Shown: in pieces, positions 1 through 14,803 of the stretch
How positions within the stretch are numbered: the stretch's first letter is position 1
Layout: each line of letters begins with the position of its first letter
From: Linnemannia hyalina
Taxonomy: Eukaryota > Mortierellomycota > Mortierellomycetes > Mortierellales > Mortierellaceae
Assembly: GCA_019671135.1 (NCBI GenBank)
Contig: JAHRHY010000002.1
Location: forward strand, 372,001 to 436,000
Direction: 5' to 3'
Length of the DNA: 64,000 nt
Notes under the pieces: model-generated
Seen by the model: only the letters and a program-made list of their open reading frames with translations
Database searches by the model: none
What the model was told of the DNA's origin: nothing
Position numbers and translations under genes: made by a program

Positions 1-2858
1 AACCAGCATGGAGAAGAAAACGTTTCGACTCTCTTGCTCTTTCTTTCCCCCTCTACCCTTGGTTGATGTCTGTTGCTTGTAAAAGACACGGGTGGCGGGG
101 TTGAGAAAACGACGGTACAGAAAAGGACAACAATAAAAGGGAATGTATCTTACCGCCTCCTCCTTTTTTCATTCGGGAAAGATGTCGTCTCCAGTTACAG
201 AAAGAAAAAAAAAGCACAAAGGGATAGCTCTCCTTCCTGGCTTCCTCGTCCTGGCTATTGTGGTTAATTGTGGTTCGAAGGTAAGAGACAATCAGATAGC
301 CAGTCGAATAGTTGAAGTGTCTTCGCAATGGTAACCAATTATCCATCGGACAAAATGGGAGGGTAACTCGCTCATGCTTTTTGTTGTTGTGAAGGGGTAG
401 TAGATAACAAGGGACGGAGGGAAGTGATCTAATGTAAGCAAGCGTGAGGCGGGGACCATCGAGTGCAAGTGTGTGAACATGAGTGAAGGTTAACTTGTGT
501 ATCGCGCATTTTCTCCTCATACCCTCTCCTTCGTGTTTTTTCTCTTCGACCCCCTTCTCTTGGCTCACCCCCTCTCCTCTAACCCGAGTTCTCCTTGCCC
601 TGGTGGTATTAACTTCCAAGGCGGTCTGGGTGAGTCGAAAAGAAACCCCAAGGAAATAAAGGGTCAAATAATGAGATGAAATTGAGGAGGACTTCTCAGT
701 GTTATTTGTGGTGAGATCCTTCGGGTTCCTCGTGTCCCTACTAGCGTTCATTGTTGAGGAAGAAGCGAAAACGTTTTTGAGTCGTTGGGCTGGAAGAAGG
801 TAACCAGTTGGGCACCACCCCATTCAACAGCAATAACAAGAATAACAAGCACAATCGCTTTTTGCGGTTCGCGACACACTAATACACATACAATAGCGCG
901 ATATCTTTTTTTCTTGTCCCTGCAAGTGTCTGTGCCCTGGATGTGATGTGGTCTTTTTTTCCTGTTGGTTGAAATGGGAGAGAGAAAAAGCTACCACCAG
1001 TCCAATGCGCTGCATAAATGCATGTGGCGAACAAAAAAAAATAAAAGGGCGAAGAAGAATGCGCGTCGATCGAGAAGCGGAGTTAGCATTGTATGTTGTC
1101 TTGATGTCAGGGATACGCAGATGCTTAATGCGCGTTTATCCTATTCGTCCCCTCTTGTCCCTTCCCCTCACCCTTTCGAAATGGCGTCCATGCATCCGTT
1201 CAGGACTCCAAAGGATGAAAGGACAGTAAAAAAAAAGAACTATTGTCCGTGCGTACCAAAAAAAACGATGCCAACAAAGGAGACAACGTGTGCCCTTGCG
1301 CGACAGATCTCTGACTTTCTTTCGTTATCTCACTCTCTCTGTTCCTCTCTTGTATGGTTTTCACCATTGTGTTCTCATCTCCCTTCCTTTCATCCAGCTT
1401 CGTTGTCGCTTTTCTCATCATGCCACAAGTCATTGGTTCACTCTTCTTCGTCAACCTTGGTGTTATTGCTATACCCTCCCGAAGTCAAGGAAAAAAAGAG
1501 AGAATCCTGGTCAACTACATCATGAAACTCTCTAGTGCCCGATCACGTAGAAATACGTGTTAGTCCTCAGAAGAAAAGGGTGTGCTCTCTCAGTCCCTTC
1601 CTCATTCCTAACATCCTGGAAAGGTGAATGGTAACCATAGGAAATGAAAGGGACGCGGGATCGTGTTAGGAGAGCCAGGGGGTACGAGTTTGAGCCCGAT
1701 TTGTGTACTCGTTAGTTGTTGCTTTCGCTGTTTTGGTTGTTTTTTTGTGTGCCCATGGAGTTTGTTATTATTTTTCCTTGAGTAAAGGGATAAAGGAGAA
1801 GGCGAAAAGTGAAAGGGAATGAAAGAAGGAGAGAAGAGAAAGGATGCAACCACCACCACCACCATCGCTACTTGGTTCATTGTCGTCTTAACGCGAACAA
1901 GAACAAGAAAAATAAAGGGAGAGAGGGAGGCATTCTCCTTCCCTCTTCCATTAGGCTACTATCTCAGCACCATGTTCGTGTCCGTGGGGTACCGTATCGC
2001 ACCACATCCAACAACAAAATCGCTCTGGTTATTTTTTCATCTCTTTTTTTTGTTCTCGTACGCTTTGTTCACTCCCTCGTTGTCCTTCCCCTTACAGGTC
2101 CACTTCCTCTTTCTTTTTGATTACCACCCTTACTTTCTTCTCCCCCCTTCTTGCAGGCCCCGTGTTCCTTCACCCAGAGAGGGTACCGCCCTTTTCGTAC
2201 TCTGTAGTTTTGCCGTCTCACTGATTACAATCTTTTCTTCAACAAACAAGAGATGACCTTAATTTTGTGCACTCGTTCCCTGTGTCCGCATTCAATCGCC
2301 TTCTCCTCTCGACTTCTCTCCGTATCCGTCACCCAACTCCTCCCTTTCTCTTCCTCCTCCTCCTCTCCTTTTTTCCTTTTCTCCTCCGTCTCCTTCTCTT
2401 CTCCCTCTCAGTCACTGCTATTCTTCAATCGCTAATGCATTTCCCCATCCTACTGCTTTCTTTGGTATTATGGAGACGAGCAAAAAATTGTCCAGGATGA
2501 AATTTTGTCGCGACATGATCTGGTATCCATGGAAGTACTACTTGTTGTCTGGACTGGACCAGACTCCCTCCTCCACCCCTCCCCTTCGTTCCTCTCACTC
2601 CTTTTACTCCTTCCTCCTCTACTCGTTGAGGCACCGCACTCCCTCTCCCCTCACTTTTTCATCGTTATATGGGGCCCCATAAACTGGCTGCTGGAACATA
2701 TCTCCCTCTCGTCTCTTCTTTTTTTCGCTTAAATATCAACACGCCATCCTCGACAATTTTTTTTCCCTGTTTTCTTCACCCAAGCTTCTCGCGTTTCCAT
2801 TTTCTATAATAACATCCTCCTCCTCTAATAAATCCTCCTCTACAGCGTACACAACAAA
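1..2858. other. Gene-free region upstream of chitin deacetylase
   Basis: I see no supportable gene here. Open frames exist on both strands, but they are rich in Ser, Phe, Lys and Arg, come from homopolymer and C/T-rich tracts, and match no family I know. From about 2040 to 2860 the plus strand is strongly pyrimidine-rich and ends in an A/C-rich leader just before the deacetylase ATG, which fits a fungal promoter and 5' UTR. Confidence 0.6.
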
Positions 2859-3820
2859 ATGTACTCTAAACATCTAGCAGCACTCGCGCTGGTCGCCCTC
2901 ACTGCATTCACTTCTTTCACCCACTCTCTTCCCCTTCAAAAACGCAACATCACAGGGACACCCGCCCCCATTATAACAGCCTGCACCGTGCCCAACTCCT
3001 TCGCAATCACCTTCGACGACGGCCCTTCCATCTGGACCCACTCCCTCCTCGATTTTCTTGCCATCGTCAACGTCAAAGTCACCTTCTTCGTCAACGGGTT
3101 GAACTACAATCTGATCACGGAGCCGGAGATCGCAGCGGTGGTGAAGAGGGCGTATTCGGAGGGCCATCAAATTGCGTCTCATACTTGGGCCCATGCCGAT
3201 ATCTCGGCGCCGGGGGTTGATGTTGCTAGTCAGATGAAGATGCGTGAGTTTTTTTTTGGGGGGTCATTGTTGGTGCTGTGATAGTGTTTCGGTGCATTGG
3301 GTTATTCTCGGTTGTAACTGCCTTCTTTTCGTCTAGTCACATGCATTTGTGTGGTTTTCCCGGGAAAACACGATTCACCATCAATTGAAAACTTACCCAT
3401 CATCCCCCCCACTCTCTTACTACCCTCCCTTCCTCCTCCCTCTACCTGCCAATAGTCGATGACGCACTGCTAAACATTATCGGCGTCCGCCCAGTCTACA
3501 TGCGCCCACCCTACGGCAACACATCCCCAGACTCCCTCACCTACCTAAACAACGAAGGCTACAAAGTCATCAACTGGCTCGTTGACACCAACGACTGGCG
3601 TCACCCCGCAGATTTCAAACAGAATTTCGAAGGCTACCGTGTAGCCCTCCAGGACCCCGCCGCGGTCGGAAAGGGCTTTATTTCATTGCAACATGATGCT
3701 CAACAGCAGACCGCCGAGGTCTTTGGAAAATTGGCTGTCGAGTATGTGTTGAGTAAAGGCTTTAATGTCATGCCTGTGGGTTCTTGTCTGGGTGATACTA
3801 CCGGTTGGTACAGGTTGTAA
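2859..3820 (+). CDS. Chitin deacetylase (polysaccharide deacetylase, CE4 family)
   Basis: Two exons, 2859-3243 and 3456-3820, joined over a 212-nt GTGAGT...AATAG intron, give a 249-aa protein. Residues 1-24 form a secretory signal peptide. The CE4 catalytic motifs are all visible: TFDDGP (motif 1, with the catalytic base and metal Asp), HTWAH (motif 2, metal His pair), RPPYG (motif 3), the DTNDWR stretch (motif 4) and LQHD (motif 5). By family knowledge the enzyme removes N-acetyl groups from chitin, giving chitosan in the cell wall or outside the cell. There is no Ser/Thr-rich tail or GPI-like hydrophobic end, so it is probably secreted and soluble. The gene is convergent with the channel gene that ends at 4085. 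Confidence 0.93.
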
Positions 3821-3941
3821 GATCGCGGTAACTGGGTTCTTCTGGGATTTTTTCCCTCACTCACCTTTTTTGACATTCCACCACGCCCCTAAAAACAGCC
3901 TCCTTGCCATATTACCACACCATCTACTGTATCTTTTTCAT

Positions 3942-3947
3942 AATAAA
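3942..3947 (+). terminator. Poly(A) signal AATAAA, chitin deacetylase
   Basis: AATAAA lies about 120 nt past the stop codon in an A/T-rich stretch between the two convergent genes. Confidence 0.5.
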
Positions 3948-4084
3948 ACTAAAGAACCAATACTGTAAAATGGTGTAAAAAGCTTTTAATGAAGAAAGTT
4001 AAATAACAAAGTATGCAAAGGGGAAAAGAAGAGCTAGAACAATCAATCAGATGGACCTGTATATCCAGTCCCAGAGGTATCGGC

Positions 4085-7000
4085 CTATTGCTGCTGCTGC
4101 TGGAGAAGATCAGCGCGAGAGCCTTGGCCCTGCACAGTACGAACACGCGGTGCTGTCGCTTCCGAGGACTCTGTCTCTGGTGTCGCGTCAACAGTGGCTT
4201 CCGAGGGCGCTCGTTCAGGGTGGTGGTAATACACCTCGTTCAATCCATCAACCGCTGGGTTGGGCTTTGCTGGAGTAGCAGCAGAAGCACTCGAATCCTC
4301 GGTACTATCTGCAGGAGCAGTAGTAGTAGGAGAAGTGTTGCTAGAAGAGGAGGTGGTTCCTGCTCCTGCAGTGGGGACAGATGGCGCTGGCTCCGAGACG
4401 ACGTTAGATACTACTTGAGGTCCACGACTTGGTGCAGGTGCAGGAAGAGATTTGGAGGTAATAGTAGCACTAGAAGAGCCGGTCTGGGCAGAGATGGATT
4501 CGTCCTGTCCGCCTCCAACAAGGTTATCACCCTCATCGTAGCTCTGGGGTTCATCCGACGACTTGGTGGGAAGCTTGAATGGCGGCCGCTGCAGCGCAGA
4601 CTCAACATGGTCGTGAATGTGATGCCCGTCGTCAGAATCAGAGTCCGATCCATGTCCGTCTCCAATCTGTGATTCCTCGTCGCGGTTGGGTTTCTTACCA
4701 TCGCTGGTCTTCCTCAAAGGTAACCACAATGTAGGCAATGGCCCTGAAATGGCTGGGCTGATGTACAGTCGCATGTTAGAGTTCAGCACACCAGGGTATA
4801 AGGTCATGGGTGGTTGTCTGTAGTCCGTGTATCGGTCTGGGATAGCCTGGTAGTCGTCGTCCTCCACTGCACTCTTGGGGATTAAACGTTGACTGCCTCC
4901 TGGCGTAATGACCGCTGTAGCTGTCGCAACTGCAATGCCGTTAGCCTGGCCATTGGTGGCGGCGGCGCCGTTGGTTGTTGCCGAAGTCACTTCGGTGGGC
5001 TGTCCAACATCGATCAAAACGTGTCCTGGAACTTGATCTGCGGCTCCAATGGCTGAGGGGAGCACTGCTGGCGCAGAAGAGGTCGAGACCAGCTGTGAAT
5101 CGGGTCCCTCGGGGCGAAGCAACTCCAAGGGTACATACTGTGCCGTCACCTTGTACGCCTTTGTTGTCCAGACCCAGAACCACACGGTACCAAAAGGAAG
5201 AGGGACCAAAAGAGCGCCAAAAATATACGACTTCTTCAACATAAGGACACCAACCATGGTCGACTGAAAGATGAGAAGGCCGATCATAATGCGGTTGTAG
5301 ACCATGGGCCAGATCTCTCCATTCGACTCGTTGGGGCGGAAAAAGATGTAAAGGATCTGGTACTTGTAAACGACGTATCCGAGAGTAAAGTACAGCAGAC
5401 CAAACAACAGGATGATTGGCTTCATGCAAGAGTATATCAAGACGATGACAAATGCCAGGGTGGCATTAGAGTAGACGACTCCAATGTCCTGCTCTGGAGG
5501 GGCACGCGTCTCGGCATATTCGCGAGGTGTCTTGGACAAGAATCCGTGGAAGCTCTGCTTGAAGACGTCGCCAATCAGCAAAAGCTGGATGGGGTACATG
5601 GCGATACCCTTCAGAACCAAAAAGTTGACAAAGAAGGGTGCAACGCGCGAAAGCGAGGTAGCTAACAGCAACGTCAGCTCGCCAAGGTTGTGATATACCT
5701 TGTTGAATGTCTGGGCCCATGTACCAGCCACCGTGAAGACGAGGACAACGTTGAACAGGATAAAGGTGAAGTACTTGTTGTAGAGCGACCGCGCAATGCC
5801 CGAGTGAGACTGGATGCCTTGGCTCTTGCACAAGGCCTCGAGGAGCTTGGGGACGACAGCAAGGAAGATCGAGACACCGGCTGTGGGGAGGAAACCTTGA
5901 AGCACCGACTTGATGGCAGGGTTAGATTCAGCAATAACAGTGATACCAGGGAGGAGCTTTTCGAGAGTCTCGAGGTTCAGGAACGAAGAAAAGACAGCAA
6001 TGGGACCAGCCCAGAAGAAGATGAGGAAGAAGACCGTGGTGTTGACGACAACCGAGCGGATGGTGAGCTCGGATGGTGGCAGGATTAGGTGGTCCCAGTA
6101 AACGTCGCGAGGTTCCGGTGCCGTTGATGTCTCGCAGCTGAGCGTCTCCTGTGTGTTCACCGTCTGCGCTAGGGTTTGCTGTGCCGTTGAAAGATGCAAG
6201 AGAAATTAAAAGGTTAATAAATTATTGCCTCCGAACACCATGCAAACTAGCAAAAGTATCCAAGAGGGTGAAGCAACTTACGGCGGAGCGCATCTCCTCA
6301 AAGGTAACAAAACCGACGGCGGTGGTTGCAAAGATGCGGGACATGCGCATCTTCTGAACAGCCTTGTCAAGTGTAGTAAACACCTCCCGGCAATGGTCAA
6401 TCTTGTCAACCTTCTTGCCAAAGAGCCCCCAGAGTCCCAGCCGTGTAGTCGGTCGCTTCTTTCCTTTGGGTGCAGGCCGGAGCAACGAGGAGCTCTCGGT
6501 CGTCACAGCGTCATGATCTTCCATTTCCTCAACGTGCTCAGTCAGCGCACGTTCATCGTCAGCCATGATCTTATCCGGGTCATATCCAGGGAACTTTGAG
6601 GGGTTGCCATAATAGCGTGTGTACACTCGCTCGAGTTGTTTCAAGGCGTGCTCACGTTGTTCAATCAAGCGCTTCAATGTCCTCACATGTCGAACAACAT
6701 GGGCGCTCTCCACACTTCCTGCTCCGAGTGACTCGTAAAAAGTGGCCAGAGCACGGTCGTTCTGTAAATGGTTGGGCAAGCCTACCACCATCACAGTACG
6801 GTTGGTGATTGTCTTGGCGCGCTGCAACATGAACTTGCGACGGATAGAGACGTATCCCTCGTAGGACTTCCAGAGAGTGAACAGGGTGAGGAGCGAGAAC
6901 ACCCAGGTGAAGGTGAACTGAGTAAAGAGGTAGAGCATCGATGTTCCCTGAAATCCTTCTGCTGGTGTGGCTCGGCTGTAAAGCGGGATGTCATCGTCGT

Positions 7001-8277
7001 CATCGTCTGGTTGTGAAGGATCGCGGCCATCCTTTGTTGAGTAGTAGTTAACTGGCCAAATGATCAACATGCCCGGAATCAAACAGCCGGCAAACAGTTT
7101 GATAGCCATAGCAAAGAACCGAAGCAACTAGCGTCAAATAAAAATCATATTGGCCAAGGTTAGTTCCCACACACTGTCAACGGTCGGTTTGTATGTCAGT
7201 ATGAACACACTTGGCAAGGGGGTGTTTACACTGTGTTGGTGGTAGAAAACACAGCAAAACAGGTTATGCAATATGCAAAACAATTGAGAGTTGCTGGGTG
7301 GAGCAGGGGGTGAGAGACGTTGGAAATCGCGTGTGTATGCTGCAGCCCAGTCCTTCTTGTTGAGGGTGTTTCGTCCTTCCCAGTTGTCCCATAGTTTTCA
7401 AGATGAACATACCATGACCGCATCAAGACCAACAATATCAAGCATCTCGCCTTCGGGGATGCGCAACAGCTGCGGGATCCATCCAAAGAACGTCGCAGAA
7501 AGAATAGGAGGCGTATGTCTAGATAAACCATTCAACAGAAATAAGAAAACGGGAAGAACAGAAACACCGGACGTCAGTTCTTCCTTTCCTTTGTCCATGC
7601 TCCTTTGTTCGTCCTGCCCTACAAGCAACAAACTATGGTTGCTTCACGAATCATCCCACGCTCCTCCTTCCAACTCCACCCCATCCACCATCCAATGTAG
7701 TACACAGGCAGGGTCGGTTACAATGTCGTCATAGGTCCACTGGAACATTGTTTTTCTTTTCATTGTTCTTCCACCATCATTTTCGTTCCGTGTGTATACC
7801 TTCGAAGCTTGGTGCGAGGGGCAAACATAACAATCCACCGTGTGCGCAGGACACAGAACGTCAAGAAGCCAACCAGTCCAAGGGCGACCGAGATAATAAT
7901 CTGACCCGTCAGACCAGTCGTATTTGTTGCCTTTGGCTTTCCGTCTAACGCCCGTGCAAAAAAAAAGTATATCCGAGTGTTAGTGTGGTGTAGGATACAT
8001 AACGACGTTTGTAATTTTGAGCTTTTCCTTCTCGCTTTTTGTTGCATCCTGATCAGCTTGTTGAGTGCATGGGAGAAGACTCTTTACCTGGGTCACGACC
8101 GAAAATGCCAGCGGTTTCCTCATGACTGAAGGGAGACTGGACCCTGGATGGAGAGAATGTAAAAAAAAGAAGAAGAGGAGGAGGAGGCGAGTGAGTTTAG
8201 GGACGGTTCGGAAGTGGAATGGGAGAAGGGTATTTTTTGTTGGTTGCTTACCAGAATGCTGATTGCGGAGGGTCCAT
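4085..8277 (-). CDS. CSC1/OSCA/TMEM63-type calcium-permeable cation channel (DUF221)
   Basis: Six exons on the minus strand: 8277-8252, 8143-8088, 7944-7800, 7518-7413, 7127-6282 and 6178-4085, giving 1090 aa. The first exon is only 26 nt, and the phases 2/1/2/0/0 all match. The order is that of the family: an N-terminal RSN1-type helix region (first helix about residues 36-56, with FCVLRTRWIVMFAPRT after it), two more helices, a cytosolic PHM7 domain (about 190-400) and the multi-helix RSN1_7TM pore region (about 430-740). Family members are osmotic-stress or mechanically gated cation channels of the plasma membrane or ER. The last ~340 residues are an unusual hydrophilic Ser/Thr/Pro/Asp-rich tail ending in a run of glutamines. 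I infer that this tail is regulatory. Confidence 0.92.
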
Positions 8278-8989
8278 GGTGAAGGGATGGGAAGGGAGTT
8301 GAGAGGGAGCGGGGTGGTGGGTTGTAAAGGAGAGAGAGTAGAGAAGAAAGAAAGGAAAAACAAGCTTGTGTAAACGTCGGAAGAACATAAACTAGCTGGT
8401 CAGGAACAAGGAAGGGCTAGAAGAGACAGCCTGCCCCCACTCTTCTGCAAAATCGCAATCGAACAAAATCTTGTCAGTGTCAGTCAGTCAATAGACCAGA
8501 GTGGACTCAGCCCGCCCTCTCCCTTTCTTCTCTCCACAACGTGCACACGCACACCCAACACACTTGACCATTTCACACGAACAACCCTACTCGCTTGCTG
8601 CATATTTACAACACTCAGACATCTACAGCATACTCTGCGCACATTCCTTTTAACCTCCTTTTTTTTCTCTTCACTCAAACTCTTCGAATTTTCCGGCCAA
8701 CAATCATGCCTTCACTGTTGACAGCACAAACGCAGATTTTCCTCTTCCACGATCACTTCACTCTGTCGATGGTTGATATTTCCCGCCATTATCAATGATT
8801 CCCCTGATGATCTTCACAAGCTTGAACGCCCCACGTCCGAGAACCTCGAACTGTTACAGATAGAGATGTTGTTTATTCTGCTGATATGCTGATTCTGCGA
8901 GGCACAGCAAAACGTCTGTTGCTTGCTGCTGCTGCTGCTGCCGCTGTTGGGTTCGCTCCCACGTCCTCCATGGATGGGTCGATCGTCGT
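8278..8989. other. Intergenic region, channel promoter and NAA50 3' flank
   Basis: No gene is supported. It should hold the channel promoter (minus strand) and the NAA50 3' UTR, including a CTG/CAG run near 8928-8946. On the plus strand, 8490-8705 looks like a fungal leader and runs into an ATG at 8706 that opens only 30 codons. Confidence 0.5.
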
Positions 8990-10141
8990 CTAGTTGACGA
9001 TCTTCTCCAGCTTGAACGCGTCCGAGACCTCAAACTGTGGGTAGTAGTTCTCGCACTTCTCTGTAACCTCGAATCCATGCTTCTTGTAAAACTCTAATGC
9101 CTCCTCGTTGTTCGACTGCACATGCAAATACAACTTCACAATCTTGGGCTGTCCTGCCACCACTGGCAAGTTTGCCTGTTCCAAAATGTGCTTCAACATC
9201 TCCGATCCTATGTATATTTTTGGGTGTTGATGAGAAGACGAGGTGAATTGAAAAAAAAGAGGTTAGTTATCCGTTGTCGATGCGTGCGTGTATCGTCCTG
9301 ATGGGTAAGATCGTTGTCGTGCTGTTTTTCCAAGTCTTTTACAGCAAGTCGCTATTGAAGTGTAGATCATCCTGGGAGGTTGTTGTCGGCAGTCCTTGAT
9401 CCACGACATTGCAATGTCTTGATAACAACACAACTGGAAACCAATCATGTAAGAGGGAGGTGCGTACCCAAACCAAGGCGGCGGTAAGGTGCCAAGACTC
9501 CGAGGGTGGCAATGTAAAGGTTCTGCTCCGTGGCCGATCCAGCAGCGGGCTCCTTGCGACAGCACACAGCTCCAACACAGACATCGTTGAAGTAGACTAT
9601 TCATTCATACAACAGCAGCACAAAAAGCAAAGCAAAATAAAAAAAATGGACGTAAGTAAGATGGATATCAGACGGGATGTTAGGGGGGATCCTCTTTTTT
9701 TTTTCTTCCTGGTTTGGTGTGGTGGCTCCTGACATCGGTTTGTGGAAATGTAATGCACGGAGTGATTCTTCTACAAACAACTCTTCTCCTGAATTGTCTC
9801 GTCAGCCTCCATGCAAAAAAAAAAACGTAGCGTCCTCCTGCATCGCCGAATCCGCTTTTCGTTTTTTCTATCCACGTTTGTTTTGCTTTCCAACAGCCTC
9901 TCGCGCAACAAAGGGTGAAAGGAAACGTACTGATTTTAGCAAACTCGCCGACTTCAAGAACATCTTTATAAAACCCAGGTGCATAAACCACGGGAAAGAG
10001 AACCGTGTTCAAACGCTTGAGTTGACCCAAGTTGTTGGGAGTGATATCTCCCAACCCGACACGGAAGCCGACGTTCTTGGGCTTGTCTTCAGTGGTAGTT
10101 GCGGTGGTAGTAGAGCTCATGTCGATTGCTGGTGGAGTCAT
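8990..10141 (-). CDS. NAA50: N-alpha-acetyltransferase 50 (NAA50/San, GNAT family)
   Basis: Three exons, 10141-9931, 9596-9468 and 9207-8990, give 185 aa; the next in-frame ATG at 10120 would give 178 aa and is equally possible. The protein follows animal NAA50 almost block by block: the LGDITPNN and QLKRLN segment, FYKDVLEVGE, YFNDVCVGAVCCR, the acetyl-CoA loop YRRLGLGSEML (R-x-x-G-x-G), LYLHVQSNNEEALEFY and the C-terminal NYYPQ region. By family knowledge NAA50 acetylates N-terminal methionine on nascent chains, often with the NatA complex, and is needed for sister-chromatid cohesion in animals. Yeast Nat5 is divergent, so this is the animal-like form. Upstream codons as far as 10255 are open, but without an ATG. 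Confidence 0.93.
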
Positions 10142-10527
10142 ATGGTGGTTTGTGAAAAAAAAGTGTGTGTCCTGTGTCCTCGGGTTGGGGTGGGTCGAGA
10201 TGGGTAGAAAAAGAAGAGAAGAGAGGAAAGAGGAGTGTGGGGTGACAGGGCTCAAGAACGTCGTTCACATTTCACAGACACACAGTTCCAGGCACACAGT
10301 TCAAGAATTGAGTCGCGACTCTGTTTTCTTGTGGCTGATCCGCACTCAATTGTCCAAAACGCAGTCCCGTTCTCTTGCTTTTTTGATCCGTGTCAAAGGA
10401 TCCAGTTCGCAGACAAAGAACAAAGAGGCCCATTGAACAGTAAGGACAGATACTTTTGCAATGCTAGTTTTTATTATTTTTATTCAATGATGGTACTTGC
10501 GGAAGGTCGAAAACCAAGAACTTCTGT
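10142..10527. other. Intergenic region between NAA50 and OMP decarboxylase
   Basis: It holds the NAA50 promoter and leader on the minus strand and the 3' UTR of OMP decarboxylase. No other gene is seen. Confidence 0.55.
10470..10484 (-). terminator. Tandem poly(A) signals, OMP decarboxylase
   Basis: Two AATAAA hexamers on the minus strand (10470-10475 and 10479-10484) lie about 45-60 nt past the stop codon. Confidence 0.5.
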
Positions 10528-11620
10528 TTACTTGGAGATTCTCTCGACATAAGCATTCCATCCAGCCTCCTGGTACCGCTTGGCCTCCTTGGCAGCATCC
10601 CGTCCACCTCCATAAATTCCCCTACCAACAATAATAACATCACACCCACGATCAAACACAACCTCCCGAGGATGCTTCCACTGCTGGCCCATCCCATCCG
10701 AAGTCTGGTCCATTCCAACTCCAGGAGTCATATAGATAAAATCATCGCCCTCCTTATCAGCATATCTCTCCATCGCAATGAAACCAACAACGAAATCCTT
10801 GTACTTGCGAGCAACCTCGACCGTCTTGACAGTGTAGTCGCCCTTGGCGAGCGTGCCAGCGGACGACATCTCGGCGAGGAGGAGCATAGCGCGGTTCAGG
10901 GGGAGACCGACCTCGCGAAGTCCCTGAACGATGCCCTCACCGGGGACCATGTGGGCGTTGGTGATGTCGGACCAAGAAGCGATCTTGTAGATTCCTGAAC
11001 CGTACTGAAGCTTGACCGTGTTTCCTAATTTTTTTTCCAATTGACCGGTACAAACTCGTTCAGCCGAATGGTCTCTTTTGACTCAATTGCCTCAAGGAAG
11101 AAAAAACAAGGTCGTGGGAAATGTCCTGATCAACATGGTGGTCCATAGTGTCGATGCCTATCAACTCACCAATGTCGGCAAACTTGCGGTCCTCAAAGAT
11201 CATAAAGTCGTGCTTCTTAGCCAAGGCAGTAAGCTGGTCAACCAAATCCTGATCGAAATCCTCAACAACATCAATGTGGGTCTATTTCGCCATGGTTTTT
11301 CCAAGAAAAATAGTCAAGTATGTGAGTACAACAGTACCTTCGGACTCTTCGCCAATTACACGCTCTCATAAACAGTCAATATAGCGTTCTCCCCAGTAAA
11401 CCTCCTTGCAACTAGTTGTCCATGAATGAGAAGAAAGTACCTTGAGCAAGCAGATGTAGGGTCCGACCTTGTCGGCCAACTCAATCAAGGCAGCCTTCTT
11501 GTTGAGATCAGCAGCGACAGAGAGGTTCGACTTTTTGCGCTCCATCAGCTCGAGGAAGGCCTTGGCTGTGGGGTTCGAGTGGAGCTTGGAACGCTCGAGG
11601 TACGACAATGAGGCGGACAT
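10528..11620 (-). CDS. Orotidine 5'-phosphate decarboxylase
   Basis: Three exons, 11620-11441, 11281-11170 and 11024-10528, give 262 aa, the normal length for the fungal enzyme (URA3/pyrG). It catalyses the last step of de novo pyrimidine synthesis, turning orotidine monophosphate into UMP. The active-site motif [11 protein letters not shown] carries Asp91, Lys93 and Asp96, and the last intron splits its final glycine codon. Also visible are the N-terminal CVAADL-like strand (SVAADL), the substrate segments MTPGVG and [10 protein letters not shown], and the phosphate-binding [11 protein letters not shown] near the C-terminus. Start and all borders are clear. Confidence 0.97.
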
Positions 11621-11895
11621 GACTTTTGGACTTGCTCGGTTTCTTGGAATGAAGAAGACAAAGGTTAAAGAGATTCACATGATGCGTTACTGGTTCATAT
11701 ACTTTTTCTGAAAGAAAAAAATGTTTTGAGCAGAGTAAGCCACTCGACACTAAAAAATTAGGTTGTCTCCGCGGCAGAAACTCCCTGCTCCGCGGTTCAA
11801 AAGGCAAACTTCCAGCGATAGAAAATGATAAAAAGTGAAGTGTAATAATGAAATGAAAAAAAATGCTGCCTCTATCAATGCTTATGTCAAGCTCT

Positions 11896-14803
<2,908 letters not shown>

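Noticed and set aside
53..823. 256-codon minus-strand open frame
   Set aside because: Low-complexity composition with no family pattern and no ATG with a credible leader; it lies in repeat-rich gene-free DNA.
965..1525. 186-codon plus-strand open frame
   Set aside because: Random-looking Ser/Leu/Pro content from C/T tracts, and no recognisable motif.
10142..10255. Open frame extending NAA50 upstream
   Set aside because: It has no ATG and reads as Ser/Leu/Pro-rich leader; family members start near the chosen Met.
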